In this document: piece after piece, positions 1-7,686 of the stretch
How positions within the stretch are numbered: the stretch's first letter is position 1
Layout of the letters: each line of letters opens with the position of its first letter
Origin: Verrucomicrobiota bacterium
GTDB lineage: Bacteria > Verrucomicrobiota > Kiritimatiellia > Kiritimatiellales > Tichowtungiaceae
Reading direction: 5' to 3'
Assembly: GCA_020853375.1 (NCBI GenBank)
Contig: JADYZA010000044.1
Span: forward strand, 1 to 11,088
DNA: 11,088 bases
Position numbers and translations under genes: made by a program
Notes under the pieces: generated by a model
The model's database searches: none
Told to the model about the DNA's origin: nothing
What the model saw: the letters and a program-made list of their open reading frames with translations, nothing else

Positions 1-1
1 G

Positions 2-277
2 GACTATTTCCGACCCGCCCCAGACGTCCGGATGTCGCTGGACGACAAAACCATGAGCGCCGCACATTACTGGCCCGTTTCGACCGTCGCCGAATGGCTT
101 TTTTCCGCCGGACTGGCCATCGAGAGGATTCTTGAACCCGCGCCGTTGCCGGTCCCAGAGATGAGCGAGGCCGAAATCCGCTCCACCGTTCCTTATGAAA
201 GCGCAGATTGGCGCGCACTTTACCCCCAGCTCGCCCGCATTCCAGTGGTTGTGATTTTCAAATGCCGCCGCGTTTAA
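2..277 (+). CDS. SAM-dependent methyltransferase, C-terminal fragment (5' end outside window)
   Basis: The frame is open from the left edge and ends at TAA 275-277, so this is the last 91 residues of a longer gene; the ATG at 32 is probably internal. The visible part starts D-Y-F-R-P. It continues with H-Y-W-P-V-S-T-V-A-E-W-L, then A-G-L-A-I-E-R-I-L-E-P, and ends with R-I-P-V-V-V-I-F-K. This is the pattern of the C-terminal end of many class I (type 11) SAM methyltransferases: Tyr-His-Arg-Pro-Leu-Ser helix, 'AGF' turn, 'EP' and final strand. The SAM-binding motifs would lie upstream and cannot be seen, so the substrate is unknown. The gene ends 40 bases before ftsK, which has its own -10 box in the gap. 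Confidence 0.55.
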   Translation, partial: DYFRPAPDVRMSLDDKTMSAAHYWPVSTVAEWLFSAGLAIERILEPAPLPVPEMSEAEIRSTVPYESADWRALYPQLARIPVVVIFKCRRV

Positions 278-282
278 TTTGC

Positions 283-310
283 TTCAAAATATAAGTTCCC
301 TCCCTATAAT
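283..310 (+). promoter_or_regulatory. Candidate ftsK promoter, perfect -10, leaderless arrangement
   Basis: A perfect TATAAT lies at 305-310. A 4/6 match to the -35 box (TTCAAA, 283-288) lies 16 bases upstream; TTGCTT at 279-284 is an alternative with an unfavourable 20-base spacer. Transcription would start about 7 bases after the -10, at or next to the A of the ATG at 318, giving a leaderless ftsK mRNA. No Shine-Dalgarno precedes that ATG, which fits. The call rests on motif matching alone. Confidence 0.5.
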
Positions 311-317
311 CGCCGAA

Positions 318-2744
318 ATGGCAAAAAAATATAAGCAAACCGAATCCGTTCGTTCACCGAAGCGCGAAGCCGTCGGTGTGATTCTTCTGGCTCTCTGTCT
401 GCTCAGCTTTCTCTGCGTCTTTTCGTTCAACGCCGAAGACATCAGCTGGCTGCACAATCCTCCGGCATCCCCGCCGCACAATCTGGTTGGCCCGCTCGGA
501 GCGTGGCTCGCCTTTTTCTGTTTCCTGCTTTTCGGCGTCGGCGGCTATCTGGTGCCGTTTATTCTGATGACCGGCGGATTGATGATGACGTTCCGCTCCT
601 ACGAACGCGTCTGGCCGGTCTGGGCCTGGCTGCTCGCCGGGCTCTCTTCGCTGGCGAGTTTTTTCGAGTATCAGCCCGCTCTCTGGAACGGACTGCGCGA
701 ACTTTTAAATGTCGGAAGCCCCGGCGGACTGGTCGGTCAGATGTTGGCCATCCGTACTCTGGGTGAGTTAATCAATCATACCGGCGCCGGCATTATTTTC
801 ATTACCGTTTTCATCCTCTCCATCCTGCAACTGACCGGCATGCACCCGTTCACCCCGTTCGCGTTCCTGTGGGAAAAAATTCAGGAAGCGCGCGCCCGCC
901 GCAAAGAAGCCCGCGCCGCCGCGCCGGAACCGAAGTTCAGCCGCGAAGTGAAACCTTCCGAACCGAAAGAAAAGAAATCTTTCCTGAAACCTTCACCCGC
1001 CAAAGCCAAGGACGAGCTTTTTACCCCGCCCGCGCCGGTAATGCCGAAAGCAGAGCTCAAGCCGGACGTTAAGCCGGAACCAAAAGCGGAAGTTCCGAAG
1101 CCTGTAAAAATCAAACCGATCGCTCCGCCGCCCGCCGACGAACTGGCCAACGTTTCCGTCAATATCGCCCCGGGCCGCGACGAATCGGGCTACCAGCTTC
1201 CGCCGCTAACGATTCTCGACGAGCTTCCTTCGCTGGCCGCACGCACCTCAACTGAAAATACAGAAGAGAAAGCGGCGATTCTTCAGGCGACGCTCGAAGA
1301 ATTCCGCGTGGACGGGAAAGTCACGCACGTCGAAACCGGCCCGACCGTTACCTCCTATGAAATCACTCCGGCTCCCGGCGTGCGGGTTGAAAGCATCGCC
1401 AACCTTGAGAAAAATATCGCGCTGGCGCTCCGCGCTCAGAGCATCCGCATTCAGGCTCCAATCCCCGGAAAAGGCGCCGTCGGCATCGAAGTGCCTAACG
1501 CAAAAGGCACGGCGGTTTATCTGCGCGAGCTGGTCGAAAGCCCTGCGTTCCATAATCCGGAAATCGCCCTGCCGCTGGCGCTCGGAAAAGACGTCAGCGG
1601 TCGCATGGTCGTCGGCGATCTTTCCGCCATGCCGCACATGCTGATTGCCGGAGCCACTGGCGCGGGCAAAACGGTCTGTATGAATTCCCTGCTGACCGGC
1701 CTGCTTCTTTCGCGCACACCGGAACAGCTCCGCCTGATTCTCGTCGACCCGAAAACTTTCGAGTTCCAAGCCTATGAAAACCTTAAGCACCTCGTCGTGC
1801 CGATCATCACCGACGCCAAGAAGGTGACGCTCGGACTGCTTTGGGCGATCAAGGAAATGGAAAAACGCTATGCTCTCTTCAAAAAAGTGAAGGTGCGCGA
1901 CATCAAAGGATATAATACGCGCCCGGTTGAAAAACAGACCGACCTGTTCGGCGGAGCGGTCGAAGAAGCCGACGACCAGCCCAAAGATCAGCTTCCTGCC
2001 AAACTGCCTTACATTGTGATCGTGGTGGATGAGCTGGCTGAACTGATGAGCGTGGCCCAGCAGGAAATCGAGCCGTGCATTGTGCGTCTCGCCCAGCTTT
2101 CCCGTGCCGCCGGTATCCACATGATCCTCGCCACACAGCGCCCGTCCGTGAACGTCATCACCGGAACGATCAAGGCGAACATTCCGGGCCGTATTGCTTT
2201 CCAAGTGGCGCAGGGCAACGACAGCCGCACAATTCTCGACACCATCGGCGCAGAAAAACTGCTCGGCAAAGGCGACATGCTTTATCTGCCGCCGGGCAAA
2301 AATAAACCGGTACGTCTCCAGGGAACATTGGCCAGCGACGGCGAAATGCACCGCGTCACCGATTTCATCCGCACACAGGGCATGCCGGAGTTCATCACCG
2401 AGATTAAACAGAAGATTGAAAACAACCGGCCTGAACTGCCGGAAATGGATAGTAATGACGATCTGCTCGAAGCCGCCATTGAGGTGATCCGCAGCACCAA
2501 ACGCGCGTCGACCTCATCGCTCCAGCGCCGCCTGAAAATCGGCTATAACCGCGCCGCGAACCTGATCGATCTTCTGGAACAAAAAGGAATCGTCGGCCCG
2601 CCGACCGAAACCGGCCCGCGCGATATTCTGGTTGATCTCGATGGAGAAATCCCCGAACACGGCGGCAGCGATGAGCCGCTCTCCGAAGCAGAAGTTTCTC
2701 AGGAACGTGACGACGACGAGGAGCAGTTAAAACCGAAGGAGTAA
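318..2744 (+). CDS. ftsK: DNA translocase FtsK
   Basis: FtsK/SpoIIIE-family, septum-anchored DNA pump that moves the chromosome terminus during division. At 808 aa from the ATG it has the full domain order. Four membrane segments lie at about residues 19-37, 62-90, 99-115 and 155-172. A Pro/Lys/Ala-rich linker follows (about 190-290), then the motor with Walker A G-A-T-G-A-G-K-T (445-452), D-P-K (477-479), Walker B V-V-D-E (D571, E572) and A-T-Q-R-P-S (605-610). The C-terminal winged-helix gamma domain (about 714-775) carries the G-Y-N-R-A-A recognition helix. The motor has D-P-K-T-F-E-F where many FtsKs have a D-P-K-x-x-E-L form. An in-frame TTG at 279 would add 13 residues, but the ATG at 318 is preferred because the TATAAT lies between the two. 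The HTH gene starts 5 bases after the stop, and its Shine-Dalgarno lies inside the end of ftsK. Confidence 0.97.
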   Translation: MAKKYKQTESVRSPKREAVGVILLALCLLSFLCVFSFNAEDISWLHNPPASPPHNLVGPLGAWLAFFCFLLFGVGGYLVPFILMTGGLMMTFRSYERVWPVWAWLLAGLSSLASFFEYQPALWNGLRELLNVGSPGGLVGQMLAIRTLGELINHTGAGIIFITVFILSILQLTGMHPFTPFAFLWEKIQEARARRKEARAAAPEPKFSREVKPSEPKEKKSFLKPSPAKAKDELFTPPAPVMPKAELKPDVKPEPKAEVPKPVKIKPIAPPPADELANVSVNIAPGRDESGYQLPPLTILDELPSLAARTSTENTEEKAAILQATLEEFRVDGKVTHVETGPTVTSYEITPAPGVRVESIANLEKNIALALRAQSIRIQAPIPGKGAVGIEVPNAKGTAVYLRELVESPAFHNPEIALPLALGKDVSGRMVVGDLSAMPHMLIAGATGAGKTVCMNSLLTGLLLSRTPEQLRLILVDPKTFEFQAYENLKHLVVPIITDAKKVTLGLLWAIKEMEKRYALFKKVKVRDIKGYNTRPVEKQTDLFGGAVEEADDQPKDQLPAKLPYIVIVVDELAELMSVAQQEIEPCIVRLAQLSRAAGIHMILATQRPSVNVITGTIKANIPGRIAFQVAQGNDSRTILDTIGAEKLLGKGDMLYLPPGKNKPVRLQGTLASDGEMHRVTDFIRTQGMPEFITEIKQKIENNRPELPEMDSNDDLLEAAIEVIRSTKRASTSSLQRRLKIGYNRAANLIDLLEQKGIVGPPTETGPRDILVDLDGEIPEHGGSDEPLSEAEVSQERDDDEEQLKPKE

Positions 2745-2749
2745 CCGCT

Positions 2750-3355
2750 ATGGCGACACTCGGACAACAGTTGAAAGCCGCACGCGAAGCCAAGGGCGTC
2801 AGCGAGCACGACGCAGGCGCCGCGACAAAGATACTGACGAAAATGATTGTCGCCATGGAGGCCGACGACTTTTCCGTCATGGCCGCGCCGACCTATGCAA
2901 AAGGCTTCATCCGCCTTTACGCCGAATATCTCGGCCTCAATTCCGAGCCGCTGATCGCCGAATATCTCGCACTGCACGCGACCGCTCGGATGCCGCTGGT
3001 TGACGAAGACAGCCAGCTTGAGAAAAGCCGCAGTGCGCAACCTGCTGTACTATCCGTTCTGAAACAGGCGCTGGGGAGAATTAAACTTCCGGAATGGTTC
3101 AACGCCCGGACAAATAAACTCACCGGAAACTTGAAGCCGTATGTGGTGAAGGATATCCGCTTGGCCGCCGCCGGAGTTGCCGGACTGCTGGTGCTGATTG
3201 TTGTGATCGTCAGCATCACCAACTGCTCGCGCAGCCACCATACCGCCAAAACCACCGCATCGGTTAAGGCGGAAGTTCCCGTCCGCTCTCTGCTCGACAA
3301 TCCCCTTCCCGATCTCTATCTGGTTGATTCAGGCAAAATTGAAAGCTCACGATGA
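2750..3355 (+). CDS. RodZ-like helix-turn-helix, single-pass membrane protein
   Basis: 201 aa. Residues 1-75 form an Xre/HTH_25-type domain (L-G-Q-Q-L-K-A-A-R-E near the start, then A-P-T-Y-A-K-G-F-I-R-L-Y-A-E-Y-L-G-L), the signature of RodZ/YmfM proteins that link MreB to the membrane. A linker (about 80-137) leads to one transmembrane helix at about 139-157. Only about 45 residues follow, so the C-terminal beta-domain (DUF4115) of classical RodZ is missing. GAAGGAG at 2735-2741 is an excellent Shine-Dalgarno 8 bases before the ATG. The gene overlaps pgsA by ATGA and follows ftsK closely. This matches the ymfM-pgsA neighbourhood near spoIIIE in Bacillus and supports a role in cell shape or division. 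Whether it binds MreB is inference. Confidence 0.8.
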   Translation: MATLGQQLKAAREAKGVSEHDAGAATKILTKMIVAMEADDFSVMAAPTYAKGFIRLYAEYLGLNSEPLIAEYLALHATARMPLVDEDSQLEKSRSAQPAVLSVLKQALGRIKLPEWFNARTNKLTGNLKPYVVKDIRLAAAGVAGLLVLIVVIVSITNCSRSHHTAKTTASVKAEVPVRSLLDNPLPDLYLVDSGKIESSR

Positions 3356-3915
3356 AACTTCCCAATATCCTCACCGTCAGCCGCTTCGCTCTGGCCGCCG
3401 TTTTTATGGTCTGCCTGAGCGTATCTTTTCCCGGCTCGCCGATTGCCGCCGTGATCGTTTTCGGCGTCGCCGCGCTGACGGATGCGCTGGACGGACATCT
3501 CGCCCGTCGGGTATACGGCTGTTCCGCCTTCGGAACGCTGATGGATCCGCTGGCCGATAAGGTACTCACCGCCGCCGCATTCATCGGTTTCGTTGAACTC
3601 AAAATCATGCCCGCGTGGATGGTGACGCTGATTCTTTCCCGCGAAATGATGGTGACCGGATTGCGATTGCTGGCGATCGACAAAGGCGTCGTTCTTGCCG
3701 CCAGCGTCTGGGGAAAACAGAAAACGATTTGGCAGATGGTTTATATCAGCACCGTGCTGCTGGCCTTTGCCTCTTACTCGATTTACCCGTGGAGTTTTCT
3801 GGAAAGCGCCGCGTTCCGGCTGACGATGCTGTGGGTGGCCGGAGTGGTTACCGCGCTGACCGTCTGGAGCGGTATCGTCTACTTCCGCGAAAACCGATCG
3901 CTCTTCAGTAATTAA
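3352..3915 (+). CDS. pgsA: CDP-diacylglycerol--glycerol-3-phosphate 3-phosphatidyltransferase
   Basis: 187 aa, the usual PgsA length. The enzyme joins CDP-diacylglycerol and glycerol-3-phosphate to make phosphatidylglycerophosphate, the committed step to phosphatidylglycerol and cardiolipin, in the inner membrane. It opens with L-P-N-I-L-T-V-S-R-F, the typical PgsA start. The complete CDP-alcohol phosphatidyltransferase motif is present: D44, D47, G48, A51, R52, then G61, D65 and D69 with the correct spacing. Several hydrophobic segments follow (about residues 76-94, 114-135 and 152-178). The ATG overlaps the upstream stop (ATGA 3352-3355), implying translational coupling to the RodZ-like gene. 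A different head-group specificity within the CDP-alcohol family is possible, but the start motif and neighbourhood favour PgsA. Confidence 0.92.
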   Translation: MKLPNILTVSRFALAAVFMVCLSVSFPGSPIAAVIVFGVAALTDALDGHLARRVYGCSAFGTLMDPLADKVLTAAAFIGFVELKIMPAWMVTLILSREMMVTGLRLLAIDKGVVLAASVWGKQKTIWQMVYISTVLLAFASYSIYPWSFLESAAFRLTMLWVAGVVTALTVWSGIVYFRENRSLFSN

Positions 3916-3931
3916 TTTGAAACGGCACCCT

Positions 3932-4894
3932 ATGTCATCCATCCGCGAAGAAAGCTGGCAGATCAAGCGACGTTCCGACCTCTGCGCCGGAACCAATGAG
4001 TCGTTCACCGATAAAGAAGAGATCATGACGCGCCTGCTGTTCAAAGACGGCGAATACGTCCGCGAAGACTACCGCCTTGCCTGGTGGAACGAGCATAAAC
4101 CCGACCACGGTCTCAGCGCGTGGAAAGGCATCTTCCGCGTCCCGCCGCCGCCAACCGAAGTCATGAAAAAAGAAAGCGCGGAAACGCTCCTGCGCAACAT
4201 GGTTGCCAAGGAAGACGCCGACGATACCAACGCCATTTATATTCTCGCCGTCATGCTCGAACGAAAAAAGATTCTGGCGGAAAAAGACGTTCAGGTTCGC
4301 GAAGACCAGACCAAGATCCGCGTTTACGAACATAAGAAAACCGGCGAAACCTTTCTGGTGGTTGATCCCGAACTGAAGCTGGCGGAAATTGAAAAAGTGC
4401 AGGAAGAAGTCGTCGGCCTGCTCGGCGGCAAACCGCCGAAAACCGAAACCGTCTATTCCTTCGAGGCCATCCTGCACGCGCTGATCGAGAAACACGAAAA
4501 ACTCCTCTTCCCGAAACGCCCGGTCGGCGGCGATGAAGGTATTACCCAAAAGCTGGCGGCCTCGTTTTTCGCGCTGCTCGCCGGAAAAAAGAATCCGTAC
4601 TGGGAAGAAGCGAACAAGGTTTTCAACCGCTTTGAAGATTCCGAAATCTGGAACCCGGTCATCACAGGCTACCGCGACCTGATTGAGCGCATCCCGCAGG
4701 AAGTCCGTTTCCAAGGATTGGAAAAATCCGCCTTCTCTAAAACGCTGGAAGCGCTGGCAATCAAAGAACCGAAAGAGCTCAACGAAGCTGACGTGCTCGC
4801 CGCATTCGCTTCGGACTCCCCGCGCGTCACCGAACTGCGCGAAAAAGTTCTCGAAGCCGCCCGCAAAGCGGTTTCGTACGCCGCGGCACCGTAA
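3932..4894 (+). CDS. Conserved hypothetical protein, PVC-type N-terminal domain plus extra C-terminal region
   Basis: 320 aa, soluble and charged, with no signal peptide or membrane segment. I do not know a function. Residues about 8-165 (W9, I-K-R-R-S-D-L-C18, Y42-V-R-E-D-Y, W51-W52, then A-I-Y-I-L-A-V-M-L-E-R-K-K-I-L at 101-115) resemble a family I associate with planctomycetes and other PVC bacteria: a Cys-containing start, an 'R-x-D-Y...W' block and a helical 'LA-LL-RRK-L' block. A Gly/Pro-rich hinge (164-172) leads to a largely helical region (about 173-320) that I do not recognise. The ATG at 3932 is preferred over an in-frame TTG at 3917; neither has a strong Shine-Dalgarno. It lies 16 bases after pgsA and 11 bases before the acyltransferase gene, so it probably belongs to the ftsK run. 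Confidence 0.85.
   Translation: MSSIREESWQIKRRSDLCAGTNESFTDKEEIMTRLLFKDGEYVREDYRLAWWNEHKPDHGLSAWKGIFRVPPPPTEVMKKESAETLLRNMVAKEDADDTNAIYILAVMLERKKILAEKDVQVREDQTKIRVYEHKKTGETFLVVDPELKLAEIEKVQEEVVGLLGGKPPKTETVYSFEAILHALIEKHEKLLFPKRPVGGDEGITQKLAASFFALLAGKKNPYWEEANKVFNRFEDSEIWNPVITGYRDLIERIPQEVRFQGLEKSAFSKTLEALAIKEPKELNEADVLAAFASDSPRVTELREKVLEAARKAVSYAAAP
4709..4723. repeat. Iterated palindrome copy 1 (TTCCAA-GGA-TTGGAA)
   Basis: 15-bp palindrome with perfect 6-bp arms and a 3-base centre, inside the hypothetical gene. It starts at codon position 1 and encodes F-Q-G-L-E using CAA and TTG, codons that look like the minority choice here. One more flanking T/A pair (4708, 4724) extends the arms to 7 bp. 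Confidence 0.7.
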
Positions 4895-4905
4895 AGGAGA
4901 ACTCC

Positions 4906-6069
4906 ATGATAAAAAAAGTTGTATCCAAACAGTACGGCTTGCCTGACCCATGGAGCTTCCGCCCGCCCGCCGGAATCCGGCTGGTTGATGTCCGCACCAT
5001 CGAAGAACTCGATCAACATGCCCAGGAATGGAACGACCTGTTTCAAAAAGCCGACCGGCTGACGCCGATGCTTTCCTTCCCTTGGATGCGCGCTTTTTTC
5101 AAACATCAGGTCACTTCGCCGGAACGCTGGCTGTGCCTCTTCGCCTATGAGAACGACCGATTGATCGGAATTATGCCGCTGATGTCGAGCTACGCCTTCC
5201 GCGCGCTTGGACTTTCCCTGCGGCTTTTCAAACTGCCGTATCACTACGCGCATACCAGCGGAACAGACTGCATCGCCGCACCCGGACAGGAACACGTTTT
5301 CGGCCTGTTCATGGATTATCTAAACAGCCTGCCCCTCTCCATCCCCTGCCTCAGCCTCAAACATCTTCCCGATCATTATCCTTCTGTCCGGTATCTCAAC
5401 GCCGGGAAACACAAACTGAGCTTCGTACAAAAATCCGCCGGAACCGAAGCCTTCATTCCGCTGCCGGGAACTGCCGAAGCCTATACCGCCGGGCTTTCCG
5501 GAAAACTCCGGCAGAATCTCCGCCGCGCCGCCCGTGACCTAGAAAAACTTCCGGACGTTCAGTTCCGTTTCCGCGAAAATACCCGCTCCGCGCAAAACAA
5601 CACCGCCCGTTTTCTGGAAGTCGAAAGCCGTAACTGGAAAGGCGAAAGAGAAACCACCATCCGGAATTTCCCCGGAAGCGCCGAAGTCTTCGAAGAAGCC
5701 GCCGCTGGATTCACAGCGCAAAACCTGATGGCCTTCAGCTTTCTTGAATCCGGCGACCGGTCAATCGCCGCGCACTACGCCATGAGGAACGGGCGGATCC
5801 TGTACATTCTGAAAATGGCCTATGACGAAGAATTCATCAACTGCTCCCCCGGCAACCTGCTAATGATCAAAGTCATTGAAACCGTCTGCGACTCCGGCGA
5901 CTTCGACGAAATAAACTATTTCTCCGATCCGCCGATCCTCGCAAAATGGAACGTCCAGCACCGACCGATCTGGCATCTCATCGTCTTCCCGAAAATTCCG
6001 CTTCTCTCTCCGTTGCTGCGCATGGTCATCGGCTCCGGCAAAGTCCACAACTTCGACATCCCGCTGTAA
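4906..6069 (+). CDS. BioF2/CelD-like GNAT-fold acyltransferase
   Basis: 387 aa, cytosolic. Residues about 195-345 match the GNAT-like Acetyltransf_6 (BioF2/CelD) domain: L-S-G-K-L-R-Q-N-L-R-R-A-A-R-D-L-E at 197-213, F-L-E-V-E-S-R-N-W-K-G at 237-246, then S-P-G-N-L-L-M-I-K-V-I-E at 314-325. The N-terminal half (about 25-160) has the companion fold, with W-N-D-L-F at 42-46, P-W-M-R-A-F at 59-64 and L-I-G-I-M-P-L at 86-92. The family includes proteins tied to exopolysaccharide or cellulose synthesis and FemAB-like amino-acyl transferases. The acceptor here cannot be read from the sequence. AAAGGAG at 4893-4899, overlapping the upstream stop, is a strong Shine-Dalgarno for the ATG at 4906. It is the last gene of the run that starts with ftsK. 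Confidence 0.82.
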   Translation: MIKKVVSKQYGLPDPWSFRPPAGIRLVDVRTIEELDQHAQEWNDLFQKADRLTPMLSFPWMRAFFKHQVTSPERWLCLFAYENDRLIGIMPLMSSYAFRALGLSLRLFKLPYHYAHTSGTDCIAAPGQEHVFGLFMDYLNSLPLSIPCLSLKHLPDHYPSVRYLNAGKHKLSFVQKSAGTEAFIPLPGTAEAYTAGLSGKLRQNLRRAARDLEKLPDVQFRFRENTRSAQNNTARFLEVESRNWKGERETTIRNFPGSAEVFEEAAAGFTAQNLMAFSFLESGDRSIAAHYAMRNGRILYILKMAYDEEFINCSPGNLLMIKVIETVCDSGDFDEINYFSDPPILAKWNVQHRPIWHLIVFPKIPLLSPLLRMVIGSGKVHNFDIPL

Positions 6070-6139
6070 TCGGGCACCTTTTTTGTGGTCATGGCGTGGT
6101 TTTGCGGCTAACTTCTCCGCCCTTTAACCGGAGTTTTCT

Positions 6140-7240
6140 ATGAGTCTGAGCATTGGTATTCTGGGTCTTCCGAATGTTGGAAAGTCGACGATTTTCAACG
6201 CGCTGACACGCGCCCAAAACGCGGAGGCCGCCAACTATCCTTTCTGCACGATCGAGCCGAACAAGGCTGTGGTGCCGGTGCCGGACGACCGGGTTGTTAA
6301 GCTGGCGACGATGGTGACTCCGAAAAAGACAGTTTATGCCACGGTGGATTTTGTGGATATCGCCGGACTGGTGAAAGGCGCGAGCCGCGGCGAAGGGCTC
6401 GGCAATAAGTTTCTGGCCAACGTGCGCGAGACCGACGCCCTGCTCCACGTCGTCCGCTGTTTCGAAGACGAAAACGTGGTGCATGTTGACGGCTCGGTCG
6501 ATCCGCTGCGCGATATTGATGTGATCGAGACCGAACTGATTCTGGCCGATTTCCAAACCGTGGAAGCCCGCGCCCAGCGGATGGAAAAGCTGGCCCGCAA
6601 TGATAAGAAGCTCGCGGAACAGCTGGCGGCGGTGAAGCGTCTGATGGCGTATCTCGGCGAAGGCAAACCGGCGGTCAGTTTTCCGGAGCACGATTCCGAC
6701 GACATTAAGGCGTTTCTGAAAGAGTCGCCGCTGCTGACCGATAAGAAAATCATCTACTGCGCCAACGTGGACGAAGCCGGTATGGCGAACGACAGCGCTT
6801 ATGTGAAGGCCGTCCGCCAGCACGCCGATTCCAAGGGCGCGGATACCGTGAAAATCTGCGCGAAGATGGAAGAGGATTTGATCGGCATGGACGAAGCCGA
6901 GGCGGCGGAATTTCTGAAAGAATACAACGTGACCGAGAGCGGCCTCGACCAAATCGCCCGCACTGGCTACCACACGCTCGGGCTCATCAGCTATCTAACC
7001 GCCGGGCCGAAGGAAGTTCATGCGTGGACGATTCACCGCGGCTGGAAAGCTCCGGCGGCGGCGGGCGTGATTCATAGCGACTTCGAGCGCGGCTTCATCC
7101 GCGCCCAGGTGATCGGCTTTAACGACTACGTCGCTTACGGCGGTGAAACCGGTTGCCGCGAAAAGGGACTGATGCGCACCGAAGGCAAGGATTACGTTGT
7201 TCAGGACGGCGATGTCATCGAATTCCTCTTTAACGTCTAA
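6140..7240 (+). CDS. ychF: Redox-regulated ATPase YchF (Obg-family P-loop protein)
   Basis: 366 aa, the usual YchF/OLA1 length. A universal, ribosome-associated P-loop NTPase that prefers ATP to GTP and is linked to translation and oxidative stress. The P-loop is G-L-P-N-V-G-K-S-T (9-17); switch II is D-I-A-G-L-V-K-G-A (73-81). The usual G4 N-K-x-D is replaced by N-V-D-E (209-212), which is the YchF hallmark behind ATP preference. A coiled-coil arm spans about 130-175. The C-terminal TGS domain (about 280-364) includes [13 protein letters not shown] and a final E-F-L-F-N. CCGGAG at 6128-6133 is the likely Shine-Dalgarno. The 70-base gap before the gene suggests its own unit, though no convincing promoter was found there. 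Confidence 0.97.
   Translation: MSLSIGILGLPNVGKSTIFNALTRAQNAEAANYPFCTIEPNKAVVPVPDDRVVKLATMVTPKKTVYATVDFVDIAGLVKGASRGEGLGNKFLANVRETDALLHVVRCFEDENVVHVDGSVDPLRDIDVIETELILADFQTVEARAQRMEKLARNDKKLAEQLAAVKRLMAYLGEGKPAVSFPEHDSDDIKAFLKESPLLTDKKIIYCANVDEAGMANDSAYVKAVRQHADSKGADTVKICAKMEEDLIGMDEAEAAEFLKEYNVTESGLDQIARTGYHTLGLISYLTAGPKEVHAWTIHRGWKAPAAAGVIHSDFERGFIRAQVIGFNDYVAYGGETGCREKGLMRTEGKDYVVQDGDVIEFLFNV
6551..6565. repeat. Iterated palindrome copy 2, one mismatch (TTCCAA-ACC-GTGGAA)
   Basis: TTCCA-N5-TGGAA inside ychF, starting at codon position 1 and encoding F-Q-T-V-E. The arms pair over 5 bp. The peptide fits the conserved 'L-A-D-[LF]-x-T-V-E' of YchF, so protein constraint may explain part of this copy. 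Confidence 0.5.
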
Positions 7241-7248
7241 ATCAGCAC

Positions 7249-7277
7249 TTGCTCCTGAAATACCCAAGCCCTATAGT
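7249..7277 (+). promoter_or_regulatory. Candidate sigma-70 promoter of trxA
   Basis: TTGCTC (7249-7254) and TATAGT (7272-7277) are separated by an ideal 17-base spacer. They lie directly after the ychF stop and upstream of a strong Shine-Dalgarno. Predicted start is near 7284, giving a leader of about 23 bases. Confidence 0.65.
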
Positions 7278-7306
7278 CGGAATTACGAAAACAACAGGAG
7301 GACACC

Positions 7307-7621
7307 ATGTCTGATAAAGTGAAAGAACTTACCGCCGCCGACTTCGCCAATACCATTGCTTCGGGAACCGTTCTGGTCGATTTCTGGGCTCCGTGGTGCG
7401 GGCCGTGCAAAATACAGGGACCGATTCTCGATAAAGTTGCCGCCAAGGTTGGCGACAAAGCCGTTATCGCCAAGGTGAACGTGGATGAAAATCCGTCACT
7501 GGCCGCGCAGTTCGGCGTCCGCTCAATTCCGACGCTGATTTTGTTCAAAAGCGGGCAGAAGGTGCGTGATTTTATCGGCGTTCAACAAGAGTCCGCACTG
7601 GTTGACGTGCTGACGGCTTAA
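7307..7621 (+). CDS. trxA: Thioredoxin
   Basis: 104 aa, a single thioredoxin domain with no signal peptide, so cytoplasmic. It reduces protein disulfides and is recharged by thioredoxin reductase. The active site W-C-G-P-C is at 30-34, preceded by V-D-F-W-A-P. The cis-proline is P75 in S-I-P-T-L-I-L-F, and the buried Asp is D25. After the active site it reads K-I-Q-G-P-I-L rather than the common K-[MA]-x-A-P-x-[LF], a mild variation close to the catalytic cysteines. AGGAGG at 7296-7301 is a near-perfect Shine-Dalgarno 5 bases before the ATG. With its own promoter and terminator it looks monocistronic. Confidence 0.95.
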   Translation: MSDKVKELTAADFANTIASGTVLVDFWAPWCGPCKIQGPILDKVAAKVGDKAVIAKVNVDENPSLAAQFGVRSIPTLILFKSGQKVRDFIGVQQESALVDVLTA

Positions 7622-7643
7622 CGTTCCGAAATTCAAAATCTTC

Positions 7644-7686
7644 ACGCCGGGGTTTCCAACCATTGGAACGTCCGGCGTTCTTTTTT
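7644..7686 (+). terminator. Intrinsic terminator of trxA with a palindrome as inner stem
   Basis: A perfect 7-bp outer stem (ACGCCGG 7644-7650 with CCGGCGT 7672-7678) encloses an inner 6-bp stem (TTCCAA 7654-7659 with TTGGAA 7663-7668). A T-rich tract (TTCTTTTTT, ending 7686) follows at once. It starts 23 bases after the trxA stop and is correctly oriented for it. Confidence 0.8.
7654..7668. repeat. Iterated palindrome copy 3 (TTCCAA-CCA-TTGGAA)
   Basis: Intergenic copy with perfect 6-bp arms, nested in the trxA terminator hairpin. It is the only copy built into a recognisable RNA structure of known function. Confidence 0.75.

Noticed and set aside
279..317. TTG start for ftsK adding 13 residues
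   Set aside because: The likely -10 box lies inside this stretch, no Shine-Dalgarno precedes the TTG, and the ATG at 318 gives a typical basic FtsK N-terminus.
1248..2351. 367-codon open frame antisense to ftsK
   Set aside because: The + strand encodes unmistakable FtsK motor motifs. The antisense product is His/Phe/Arg-rich with no family resemblance and no Shine-Dalgarno. Long antisense frames arise from GC-biased codon use, and similar ones shadow most genes here.
3521..3536. GTTCCG-CCTT-CGGAAC inverted repeat in pgsA
   Set aside because: It lies across codons just before and at the start of the conserved catalytic G-x3-D-x3-D motif, so protein constraint and chance explain it adequately.
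3935..4951. 338-codon open frame antisense to the hypothetical and acyltransferase genes
   Set aside because: The + frame has a gene-like composition, near-perfect Shine-Dalgarno spacing to its neighbour and a recognisable N-terminal pattern. The antisense product is Phe/Arg/Gly-rich shadow sequence.
6060..6084. Possible terminator after the acyltransferase gene (CCCG/CGGG plus six T)
   Set aside because: The stem is only 4 bp, overlaps the stop codon, and four unpaired bases separate it from the T run, so it is too weak to call.
6089..6973. 294-codon open frame antisense to ychF
   Set aside because: YchF is certain on the + strand across its whole length; the antisense frame has no recognisable feature.
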